From: Deinococcus frigens DSM 12807
GTDB lineage: Bacteria; Deinococcota; Deinococci; Deinococcales; Deinococcaceae
Length of the DNA: 52,202 nucleotides
Reading direction: 5' to 3'
Assembly (NCBI RefSeq): GCF_000701425.1
Contig: NZ_JNIW01000027.1
Coordinates: 1 to 52,202, forward strand
Positions 10,260 through 17,459 of this stretch are shown piece by piece. The notes below the pieces were generated by a model, which was given only the letters and a program-made list of their open reading frames with translations, made no database searches and was not told where the DNA came from. The number at the start of each line of letters is the position of its first letter. Within the stretch, counting starts at the first letter, position 1. The position numbers were made by a program, and so were the translations under genes.

Positions 10260-10304
10260 ACGGGCGATCTTGACCTGGCCTTCATGCGAAGGGTGTGCAC
10301 GCCC

Positions 10305-10742
10305 TCAATTGGCCTGTAAAGCCTCCAGTGCAGCCCGCAACACCGGCGGCAGGTCCACGGGCCGCCGCGAGGTGCGGTCCACGTACACATGCACGAAATG
10401 GCCCTGCGCCGCCGCTTCCCCCGCCCCGTCTTGGAAGACCGCCAGCTCGTAGCGCACGCTGCTGCGGCCCAGCTTGGTGACCCTCACGCCCACGCTCAGC
10501 GCCTCGGGAAAGGCGACGGGCGCGAAGAAGGCGCAGCCGGTTTCCACCACCAGACCGATCACGTCACCGCCCTGAATATCCAGCGCGCCCTGGCCCGCCA
10601 GGTAAGCGTTCACCGCCGTATCGAAATAGGCGTAGTAAGTGACGTTGTTGACATGCCCATACACGTCGTTGTCGGCCCAGCGCGTCTGGATGGGGTGGTG
10701 GTAGGGGTAGGCGGCGCGGGGCTGGGGCGTGGGACGGGTCAT
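10305..10742 (-). CDS. Hotdog-fold acyl-CoA thioesterase (4-HBT family)
   Basis: This 145-residue protein has the family active-site motif [13 protein letters not shown] at residues 21-33, with the D26-x3-H30-x-N32 arrangement. It would hydrolyse an acyl-CoA thioester in the cytoplasm; chain-length preference is unknown. On the minus strand TACTCT (10754-10749) ends 6 nt before ATG, so the mRNA is probably leaderless. It is divergent from the thiolase, suggesting shared fatty-acid-related control. Confidence 0.9.
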   Translation of the reverse strand: MTRPTPQPRAAYPYHHPIQTRWADNDVYGHVNNVTYYAYFDTAVNAYLAGQGALDIQGGDVIGLVVETGCAFFAPVAFPEALSVGVRVTKLGRSSVRYELAVFQDGAGEAAAQGHFVHVYVDRTSRRPVDLPPVLRAALEALQAN

Positions 10743-10748
10743 AGAGCC

Positions 10749-10771
10749 AGAGTAAGGCCGCCCGCTACACT
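10749..10771. promoter_or_regulatory. Face-to-back divergent leaderless promoters (thioesterase / thiolase)
   Basis: TACTCT on the minus strand (10754-10749) is 6 nt from the thioesterase ATG. TACACT on the plus strand (10766-10771) is 6 nt from the thiolase ATG. Only 11 bp separate the two -10 boxes, so each promoter's -35 region overlaps the other's -10 or start region. The two directions probably compete for polymerase. Confidence 0.6.
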
Positions 10772-10777
10772 CAGGCC

Positions 10778-11962
10778 ATGACTCAAAAGAGTGAAAGGAT
10801 CGTGATCGTGGCGGCCCGGCGCACGCCGATTGGCAGCTTTCTGGGCGGGTTGAAAGACGTGTCCGCTGCCGAACTGGGCGTGGCGGCAGCGCGGGCGGTG
10901 GCGGGGGGCCTGCCCGAGAGCGACATCGCCGACGTGATCGTGGGCAACGTGCTTCAGGCAGGCGTGGGGATGAACGTGGCGCGGCAGGTGGCGCTGGGCG
11001 CGGGTCTGGCAGACCATGTGCCGGGATTAACCGTCAACCGCGTGTGCGGCAGCGGCCTCCAGGCGATCATCAGCGCCGCGCAGGGATTGAAATCCGGGGA
11101 CGGAAAGCTGTATCTGGCGGGCGGCACCGAGTCCATGAGCCGCGCCCCGTACCTGCTGCCCCGCGCCCGCGAGGGCTATCGCCTGGGCCACGCGGCGGCG
11201 CTGGACAGCATCCTGTCTGAGGGGCTGACCGACGTGTTTAACGACTACCATATGGGCATCACGGCTGAGAACATCGCCGTACAGTGGGGCATCACGCGGG
11301 AGGAGCAGGACGCCTTTGCGCTGGAGAGCCAGAACCGCGCCGCCGCCGCGCTGGAGGGCGGACACTTCGCCGAGGAGCTGGTGTCAGTGGAGGTGCCAGG
11401 GAGAAAGGGACCCACTACCTTTGGCACCGACGAGTACCCACGCGCCACCTCTGCCGAGGCGCTGGCGAAGTTGCGCCCGGCCTTCAAGAAAGGCGGCACC
11501 GTGACGGCGGGCAACGCCAGCGGTCTGAACGACGGCGCGGCCATGCTGGCCGTGACTACCGAGGACTATGCCAGAGCCAATGGCCTGAGCATTCTGGCCG
11601 AGATCAGCGGGTACGCGGCGATTGGCGTGGACCCCAAGGTCATGGGCATTGGCCCAGCCAAAGCCGTTCCCGCCGCGCTGGAGCGGGCGGGGCTGACCCT
11701 GGCGGACGTGGACCTGCTGGAGCTGAACGAGGCCTTTGCCGCGCAGTCGCTGGCGGTGGTGCGCGATCTGGGGGCGGACCCGGCCAAAGTGAACATCACG
11801 GGCGGCGCAATCGCGCTGGGCCATCCCATCGGCGCGAGCGGGGCACGGGTGCTGGTCACGCTGATCCACGCGCTGCGGCGCACCGGCAAGGAAACCGGGG
11901 TGGCCAGCCTGTGCATCGGCGGCGGCATGGGCATCGCCGTGGTGGTCCGGGCGCGGGGCTAA
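10778..11962 (+). CDS. Acetyl-CoA C-acyltransferase (thiolase)
   Basis: The 394-residue enzyme has all three thiolase active-site blocks: nucleophile C90 in N-R-V-C-G-S-G, H349 in G-H-P-I-G-A-S-G, and C379 in C-I-G-G-G-M-G. It either condenses two acetyl-CoA or cleaves 3-ketoacyl-CoA in beta-oxidation; the sequence does not decide. The start is leaderless. The ankyrin gene follows after 1 bp, so they form one transcript. Confidence 0.95.
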   Translation: MTQKSERIVIVAARRTPIGSFLGGLKDVSAAELGVAAARAVAGGLPESDIADVIVGNVLQAGVGMNVARQVALGAGLADHVPGLTVNRVCGSGLQAIISAAQGLKSGDGKLYLAGGTESMSRAPYLLPRAREGYRLGHAAALDSILSEGLTDVFNDYHMGITAENIAVQWGITREEQDAFALESQNRAAAALEGGHFAEELVSVEVPGRKGPTTFGTDEYPRATSAEALAKLRPAFKKGGTVTAGNASGLNDGAAMLAVTTEDYARANGLSILAEISGYAAIGVDPKVMGIGPAKAVPAALERAGLTLADVDLLELNEAFAAQSLAVVRDLGADPAKVNITGGAIALGHPIGASGARVLVTLIHALRRTGKETGVASLCIGGGMGIAVVVRARG

Positions 11963-11963
11963 G

Positions 11964-12629
11964 ATGACCACCGAAGCCGAGAAGGAGCTGTTTCTGGCGA
12001 TCCGCGCGAACGACGCCGGGGCGGTCTGCGAGCTGACCCGGCAGGACCGCGCCTTGCTGGAGGCCGTCAGTCCGATGGGTGTGTCGCCCGTGCTGTTCGC
12101 CATGTATTACGGTCACCCGGACATGGCCCGCGTCCTCGTCAAACAGGGCGCGTCTCTGAACATCTTCGAGGCGGCGGCAGTCGGAGAGGCGGGGCGGGTG
12201 CGGGAGCTGTTGGACGCCGATTGCGCGCTGCTGCACGCGGTCAGTCCCGACGGGTTCTCGCCGCTGGGCCTCTCCGCCTTTTTTGGTCAGGATGAGGTGG
12301 CCGGGCTGCTGCTCTGGCGCGGGGCCAACGTGAACGCGGTCAGTCGGAATGCCATGCAGGTTCAGCCGCTGCATTCGGCGGTGGCCGGAAACCACTTCAA
12401 CCTCGTCCAGAAGTTGCTGGAAGCCGGGGCAGACGTGAACGCCGCGCAGCACGGCGGCTTTACGCCGCTGATGGGCGCGGCGCAGAACGGCGACGCGGAA
12501 CTGGTCAGGCTGCTGCTCTCGCACGGGGCACAGGCCGGTGCCCTGACCGACGACGGGCGCAGCGCTGCCGATCTGGCGCAGGAGGAGGGCCACGGCGAGG
12601 TGCTGATCCTGCTGGCCGGGCTTGAATAG
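11964..12629 (+). CDS. Ankyrin-repeat protein
   Basis: The 221 residues consist of about six ankyrin-like units. Clear ones include [38 protein letters not shown] and [12 protein letters not shown]. There is no signal peptide or other domain, so it is a cytoplasmic protein-binding module with unknown partner. It starts 1 bp after the thiolase stop and must be co-transcribed with it. Confidence 0.9.
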   Translation: MTTEAEKELFLAIRANDAGAVCELTRQDRALLEAVSPMGVSPVLFAMYYGHPDMARVLVKQGASLNIFEAAAVGEAGRVRELLDADCALLHAVSPDGFSPLGLSAFFGQDEVAGLLLWRGANVNAVSRNAMQVQPLHSAVAGNHFNLVQKLLEAGADVNAAQHGGFTPLMGAAQNGDAELVRLLLSHGAQAGALTDDGRSAADLAQEEGHGEVLILLAGLE

Positions 12630-12706
12630 GCGGGCTTTCATGGAGCCTCAAGAAAATGGGAAGGCCGTCCCTATCCGCCCCACCACCCCCTGGGACAGAC
12701 TGGGGC

Positions 12707-13237
12707 ATGAGTGACGAGCGCAAGACCGACGTACCCAACCCCAACGTGATCGGCCCAGAAACGGACGGCAGCGCGGGCGCGGTCACAGGCTTTGACACCC
12801 CCGATCCCAAAGACAATCACGCCGTGGTCTACACCACCACGCCGGGTGACGACCGGGTGGGCAGCGTGGATCACAGCGAGGGCGTTCCCCCGCAGGCAAC
12901 GGAATCGGCGCACGACATTACCGGCAAGTATGACCACCTGGCAACGCGGGACGTGGCGGCGATGGAACATGACCCCGAGGCCCCTGAATTCGCCGGGGCA
13001 CAGACCGTGGCGGGTCTGGGCGGCGAGGCGCTGGACGAGGTGGTCCCCACGGCAGGTCTGGGCGTCAATCCGGCGGCGGCGCTGAGCCGTGGCCCCGTGG
13101 TAGGACGCGCCGATCAGAACCCCGGCTATACGCCGCCCAGCGAGAAAGTCGCGCCGCATGTGCACGAGCAGCCTGGCGACCTGCTACCGGGTCAATCCGA
13201 GGAACTGGAAGACGAGATCAGCGGTCACCAGCGCTGA
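12707..13237 (+). CDS. Hydrophilic hypothetical protein
   Basis: The 176-residue product is rich in D, E, P, G and T, with no cysteine, membrane segment or recognised domain, and looks disordered. An in-frame ATG at 12656 exists. The ATG at 12707 has CAGACT ending 5 nt upstream, a near match to the leaderless box, and gives the charged N terminus M-S-D-E-R-K. Its composition is reminiscent of the small protein at 6252-6473. Function unknown. Confidence 0.6.
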   Translation: MSDERKTDVPNPNVIGPETDGSAGAVTGFDTPDPKDNHAVVYTTTPGDDRVGSVDHSEGVPPQATESAHDITGKYDHLATRDVAAMEHDPEAPEFAGAQTVAGLGGEALDEVVPTAGLGVNPAAALSRGPVVGRADQNPGYTPPSEKVAPHVHEQPGDLLPGQSEELEDEISGHQR

Positions 13238-13312
13238 TCCAGTTTCGGGCCTGATGAGGCCGCACAGGGAAGCCGCACGGGGATGACCCGGCGGCGCTTC
13301 ATTCTGGCTTCT

Positions 13313-13639
13313 TTAGAGAGACGAGACGTACACCACGCCGTCTTCCACCTCGGTCTTGAACAGCCTGACGGGTTTCACGGCGGGCAGACTCCTGGCCTTG
13401 CCCGTCGCCAGCTCGAATTTCGCGCCGTGTTTCTGGCAGGTGATCCGGCCCATCTGGACCTCGCCGCCCAGCAGCGGGTAATCCTGATGGGTACAGTTGT
13501 TTCGCAGGGCATAGAACTGTCCCTCGTAGCGCACCACCAGCACGCTGATCCCGTCCATGTCCACGGCGCACTGGTGGCCTTCTGGCATCTCGGCTTCTGG
13601 ACCCACCCGGACCCGCTCGGAACTCGCTGCTGCACTCAT
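13313..13639 (-). CDS. Rieske [2Fe-2S] protein (NirD-like)
   Basis: The 108-residue single-domain Rieske ferredoxin has intact ligands: C49-T-H51 and C68-Q-K-H71. It would be a soluble electron carrier. It resembles NirD but, unlike the true nirD at 20130-20507, keeps the cluster ligands. On the minus strand TAGACT ends 7 nt before ATG 13639 (leaderless). It lies just downstream of narK in the nitrate cluster; a role as electron donor to the nitrate reductase is a guess from position. Confidence 0.85.
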   Translation of the reverse strand: MSAAASSERVRVGPEAEMPEGHQCAVDMDGISVLVVRYEGQFYALRNNCTHQDYPLLGGEVQMGRITCQKHGAKFELATGKARSLPAVKPVRLFKTEVEDGVVYVSSL

Positions 13640-13763
13640 CGCCGCGAGTCTAGAGCAGCGGGCGTGCGGACGCCACCAAAAGGGGTGCTATGGAGCGCAT
13701 CCGCCACACTCTACGGCAGGATACCGGGGTCCCTCCGCCAGCAAATGCCAGCAAACGGAAGAA

Positions 13764-13798
13764 GGGTCTCGGCAGGCGGTTCACGCCTCCACAGACCC
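13764..13798 (-). terminator. Nested hairpin after narK
   Basis: On the minus strand GGGTCT pairs with AGACCC (13798-13793 with 13769-13764). Inside it AGGCG (minus 13788-13784) pairs with CGCCT (minus 13778-13774). TTCTTCC follows. It lies 16 bp after the narK stop. Confidence 0.55.
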
Positions 13799-13813
13799 TT
13801 AAACCTTGCACTT

Positions 13814-15052
13814 TCAGGCGAAATTCGGCTGCCGCCCCAACGCCCGCAGCCGCATCATGCTGCCGATGAAGACGGCGGTGGTCAGGCCGGTCAGGCCCAG
13901 CAGGACGATAAAGGCCGTCTGCGCGCCCAGCGTAGGTTTCAGGGCGGCGAAGATCAGGGGCAGGAAGAAGCCGCCCAGGCCGCCCAGCAACCCCACCAGA
14001 CCGCCCACCGTGCCCATCTGGCCAGGGTGCCACTGGGCCACCAGCGTATAGGTGCTGGCCTTGCCCACGCCCATGCCCAGGCCCACCACGGTGGTCAGCA
14101 GCATGAAGGCGGTCAGGGGCAGTTCGCGGGTTAAAAACAGCAGGCCCAGCAGCATCACGGCAAACGCCGTCACGGTCACGCTGCGCGGGCCAAAGCGGTC
14201 GCTCAGGTAGCCGCCAACGGGGCGCAATAGGCTGGCCGGGAAGATGAACAGCGCGGTCAGCAGGCCCGCCTGGGCCAGTGGGACGCCGTAGTGATCGACG
14301 TAATATTTGGGCAGAAACAGGCTGAGGGCCACGTACGCGCCGAAGAAGACCACGTAATACAGCCCGAAGCGCCAGACCTGCGCCTGGGCCAGCGGGCGCA
14401 GCCAGTCGGCCAGCGTGCGGGTGCTGGGCGTGGCGATATCGGCGGGGGTCAGGGCGGCGGTCAACGCGGCGCAGACCAGCAGCGCCAGCGAGAAGACGAA
14501 GGGCACGAAGTGCCAGCCGCCCGGAATCAGCAGGCCCAGCGGCACCACGCCGATCAATGCCGGGGCCAGCAGCTTGGTGATGCTGGCCCCGGCGTTCCCG
14601 GCCCCGAATGTGCCCAGCGCCAGCCCCTGCCGTGCGGCGGGCACCCACTGCGCGATCCAGGCATTGCCCACCGCAAAACTGACGCCCGCCAGGCCCACGC
14701 CCAGCGCCAGGGCCAGCAGCAGGTTGTAGCCGCTGGCGAAGGCCAGAGCGAAAGAAAATGCAGCGGTCAGCAGCGTATTGACGATGAAGACCTTCTTGCC
14801 GCCGTAGCGGTCCGCCCAGATGCCCGCAGGCAAGCGCAGCAGCGAGCCGGTCAACACCGGAATGGCCGTCAGCAGCGCGAACTGACCGTCGCTCAGGCCC
14901 AGTTCCCCCCGGATCGGCAGGCCCAGAATGGCGAACATCAGCCACACGGCGAACATCAGTGTGAAGCCGATGGTGCTCCAGGCCACGACTTTGCGGGCCT
15001 CGGCGGACAGGGCGGGCGGGGCGCTGGCGGGCGTCAGGGGAATATTGGTCAT
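13814..15052 (-). CDS. narK: Nitrate/nitrite transporter (MFS, NNP family)
   Basis: The 412-residue protein has 12 hydrophobic segments. It carries the NNP signature G-T-F-G-A-G-N-A-G-A-S near residue 150 and the MFS loop W-A-D-R-Y-G-G-K-K between helices 2 and 3. It would import nitrate and/or export nitrite across the inner membrane. It lies 51 bp after the nitrate reductase gene on the same strand, with AGAGG before its ATG, so the two are probably one operon serving nitrate assimilation. Confidence 0.93.
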   Translation of the reverse strand: MTNIPLTPASAPPALSAEARKVVAWSTIGFTLMFAVWLMFAILGLPIRGELGLSDGQFALLTAIPVLTGSLLRLPAGIWADRYGGKKVFIVNTLLTAAFSFALAFASGYNLLLALALGVGLAGVSFAVGNAWIAQWVPAARQGLALGTFGAGNAGASITKLLAPALIGVVPLGLLIPGGWHFVPFVFSLALLVCAALTAALTPADIATPSTRTLADWLRPLAQAQVWRFGLYYVVFFGAYVALSLFLPKYYVDHYGVPLAQAGLLTALFIFPASLLRPVGGYLSDRFGPRSVTVTAFAVMLLGLLFLTRELPLTAFMLLTTVVGLGMGVGKASTYTLVAQWHPGQMGTVGGLVGLLGGLGGFFLPLIFAALKPTLGAQTAFIVLLGLTGLTTAVFIGSMMRLRALGRQPNFA

Positions 15053-15103
15053 GGGTCAACCTCTGGTGGAAAGGGGGAGAAACGAGGGCGGAAACCGGAC
15101 AGC

Positions 15104-17239
15104 TCAGCCCAGAACAATCTCCAGGCCGCCGCGCGCCACCGAGAACGCCTGAGCGTGGGCCGGGAGCAGCGTCACCGCCGTCGCCTTGAACGCGGGCATC
15201 TGCGAGTGGGGGTCCAGGGTGTCGGGATCGGTCAGCAGGTTGGCCGCCTCGGGCCAGTGGAAGGGCAGGAAAACGGTATCGGGACGCAGGCCGGGGTTGA
15301 GGCTCAGCGGCAGCGTGACCTGCCCGTGCGCCGTGCGGAGGATGACCTCCTCACCCACGCGCAGGCCGTAGTCGCGGGCCGTTTCGGGATGGACCTGTGC
15401 GCCGTGATCGCCCCCATTTTTGGCGATTAAAGCGGCGTTGCGCCGGGTCTGGGTACCACTCTGATAGTGGTAGCCCAGCCGCCCGGTGGTCAGCGTCAGT
15501 TGGCGGGCCGGGGCGGGAGCGGGCAATTCGGGAACGTGCAGCGTGGCCCAGCCGTCGGCGGTGGGATAGGCGGGCGCGTAGGCGTGGGGGGTGTCGGGGC
15601 CGTCCGGGTGGCGCACCGGCCACTGGGCACTGGCGCGGTCCAGCCTTTCGGCGCTCAGGCCGCTGTAATCTGCCTTGCCGCCCTTCGTGGCCCGAAAGAA
15701 TTCGCCTTGCAACTCGCGGAACGTGGCGTATTTAAAACCCTGCGGGCGTCCGACGGCTGCCGCCAGATCGCACAGAATGCGCCAGTCCTCGCGGGCCGCG
15801 CCGGGGGCGGTGATGGCCTTGCGGCGGCGCTGCACACGGCCTTCCAGGTTGGTGGTGGTGCCTTCCTCCTCGCACCACATGCCGCCGGGCAGGACCAGCG
15901 TGGCAAGCCGGGCGGTCTCGCTGGGCAGGAAGTCGATCACGATCAGGTGCTTTAAAGCCTTCAGGCATTCGGTGACCTGCCCCGCCCCCGCCGCGCTGAC
16001 CACCGGATTGCTGCCCAGCACGACCAGGGCCTCGACGCCGCCCGGCTGGCCGCAGGCGTTCAGCAGGTTCTGGGCGCTCAGACCGGGCTGGGGCAGGTCT
16101 TCGGGCGCACAGCCCCACAACGCCGCCATCTCGGCGCGGTGGCGGGGATCGCGCAGGGAACGCGCGCCAGGAAGCTGATCGTTCTTCTGGCCGTGTTCGC
16201 GCCCGCCCTGGCCGTTGCCCTGGCCGGTCAGGGTGCCGTAGCCGCCGCCGGGTTTGCCAAAATGCCCAGTCAGATACGACAGGTTCAGCCACGCCTGCAC
16301 GGTATCGGTGCCGTGGGCATGCTGCTCCGCGCCGCGTCCGGTCAGGATCAGCGGCTTGGCGGCCTCGGCGTAGCGTCTGGCCAGCAGCAACAGCTCGCCC
16401 TCCGGGAGACCACATTCGGCGGCCACGCGCTCTGGCGGGTACGCACTCGCGTGGGCCAGCACCTCGGCCAGCCCGTGGGCGGGCGCAGTGGGGCGAATCT
16501 TGCCCCAGCGTTTCATCAGATGGATCAGGCCCAGCGCCAGCACGCCGTCGCTGCCGGGGCGCACGGCCAGATGTTGCCCGGCCACCCTGGCGGTCACGGT
16601 GGCGCGCGGATCGATGCTGTACACCACACCGCCCCGGTCCTTGGCGGCCTTCAGGTACTGCATGATCGGCGGCAAGGTTTCTGCGATGTTCGCGCCCACC
16701 AGCAGAATCAGGTCACTGCCCGCCATCTCGCCCAGCGGAAAGCCCAGCCCCCGGTCATAGCCCACGGTGCGGTTCAGCGCCGCACTGGCCGAGGCCATGC
16801 AGTAGCGCCCGTTGTAGTCGATGTTCGGCGTCTTCAGGGCCAGCCGCGCGAATTTTCCCAGCAGGTAGGTTTTCTCGTTGGTCAGGCTGCCGCTGCCGTA
16901 CACGCCCACCGCCGCCGGGTTGCTGTCCAGCAGCGGCGTCAGGGCGTCCCGCACGTAGGCCAGCGCCTCGGCCCAGGACACCGGCACCAGTTGACCGTCC
17001 TTGCGGAGCAGCGGATCGGTCAGGCGTTCGGGATGGCGCAGATCGTTCAGCGCCGCCTGCCCCTTCTTGCACACCGTTCCGTGCGCCACCGGACATTCCC
17101 TGGTGGGCATCAGCTTGACGGCTAGACCGTTTTCCACATGGACATCGAAGTTGCACTGCACCGCGCAGTACGGACAGGTGGTGCGAACGACGCGCGGGCC
17201 GGGCGGGGCAGCGGTGGGCAGGGAGGTAGGCGCGGTCAT
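15104..17239 (-). CDS. Assimilatory nitrate reductase, molybdopterin catalytic subunit
   Basis: This 711-residue enzyme reduces nitrate to nitrite in the cytoplasm. The N-terminal [4Fe-4S] motif is C22-x2-C25-x3-C29-x27-C57, followed by K-K-G, typical of the NarB/NasC/Nap group of DMSO-reductase-family enzymes. A C-terminal molydopterin-dinucleotide-binding domain is visible (L-T-T-G-R-L-G-Y-H-Y-Q-S-G-T-Q-T). There is no C-terminal BFD-like [2Fe-2S] domain, so it is more like ferredoxin-linked NarB. ATG 17239 has a TTGACA/CAGGCT promoter and a 7-nt gap, so leaderless. Confidence 0.92.
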   Translation of the reverse strand: MTAPTSLPTAAPPGPRVVRTTCPYCAVQCNFDVHVENGLAVKLMPTRECPVAHGTVCKKGQAALNDLRHPERLTDPLLRKDGQLVPVSWAEALAYVRDALTPLLDSNPAAVGVYGSGSLTNEKTYLLGKFARLALKTPNIDYNGRYCMASASAALNRTVGYDRGLGFPLGEMAGSDLILLVGANIAETLPPIMQYLKAAKDRGGVVYSIDPRATVTARVAGQHLAVRPGSDGVLALGLIHLMKRWGKIRPTAPAHGLAEVLAHASAYPPERVAAECGLPEGELLLLARRYAEAAKPLILTGRGAEQHAHGTDTVQAWLNLSYLTGHFGKPGGGYGTLTGQGNGQGGREHGQKNDQLPGARSLRDPRHRAEMAALWGCAPEDLPQPGLSAQNLLNACGQPGGVEALVVLGSNPVVSAAGAGQVTECLKALKHLIVIDFLPSETARLATLVLPGGMWCEEEGTTTNLEGRVQRRRKAITAPGAAREDWRILCDLAAAVGRPQGFKYATFRELQGEFFRATKGGKADYSGLSAERLDRASAQWPVRHPDGPDTPHAYAPAYPTADGWATLHVPELPAPAPARQLTLTTGRLGYHYQSGTQTRRNAALIAKNGGDHGAQVHPETARDYGLRVGEEVILRTAHGQVTLPLSLNPGLRPDTVFLPFHWPEAANLLTDPDTLDPHSQMPAFKATAVTLLPAHAQAFSVARGGLEIVLG

Positions 17240-17246
17240 GGGGCTG

Positions 17247-17275
17247 AGCCTGCGGGATGCTTTGCAAAGTGTCAA
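17247..17275 (-). promoter_or_regulatory. Nitrate reductase promoter with internal palindrome
   Basis: On the minus strand TTGACA (17275-17270), a 17-bp spacer and CAGGCT (17252-17247) precede the ATG by 7 nt. The spacer begins with the perfect palindrome CTTTGCAAAG (17260-17269), a good site for a dimeric regulator. The -35 and the following bases resemble the element at 17358-17377 in front of nirB. Confidence 0.65.
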
Positions 17276-17357
17276 GGCCAAGACCGATTAGCTGACAGAA
17301 TTAACGAGACAACCAGCCATATAGGTCTAGAAGACATGCGGTCTGTTCAAAAGTCTC

Positions 17358-17377
17358 TTGACAAACTGCACAGAATC
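17358..17377 (+). promoter_or_regulatory. Candidate nirB promoter element shared with the nitrate reductase promoter
   Basis: TTGACA at 17358-17363 is followed by bases that align with the opposite promoter as TTGACANNNTGCANAGNATC, 15 fixed matches over 20 positions. No strong -10 follows; CCCAAT lies 17 bp downstream. Weak -10 boxes are usual for activated promoters, so I infer a shared activator of the nitrate and nitrite genes. Confidence 0.5.
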
Positions 17378-17426
17378 GGTCCCAATAGGCAGCAGGTCTG
17401 GCCCCACGCCAGCCCGACTCCCCCGC

Positions 17427-17442
17427 CTCCAACCGTGGAGGA
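17427..17442 (+). promoter_or_regulatory. Small hairpin in the nirB leader
   Basis: CCTCCA and TGGAGG form a 6-bp stem with an ACCG loop, ending 6 nt before the AGGAG ribosome-binding site of nirB. It could tune translation or be incidental. Confidence 0.35.
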
Positions 17443-17459
17443 CGTTTCAGGAGCCTGCT

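Noticed and set aside
8983..10260. Long plus-strand frame opposite dctP
   Set aside because: The minus strand encodes a clear Tat-exported TRAP receptor with a ribosome-binding site; the plus frame shows no motifs.
14291..15430. Plus-strand frame opposite narK and the nitrate reductase end
   Set aside because: Antisense to two well-supported genes; low-complexity Q/R/G composition.
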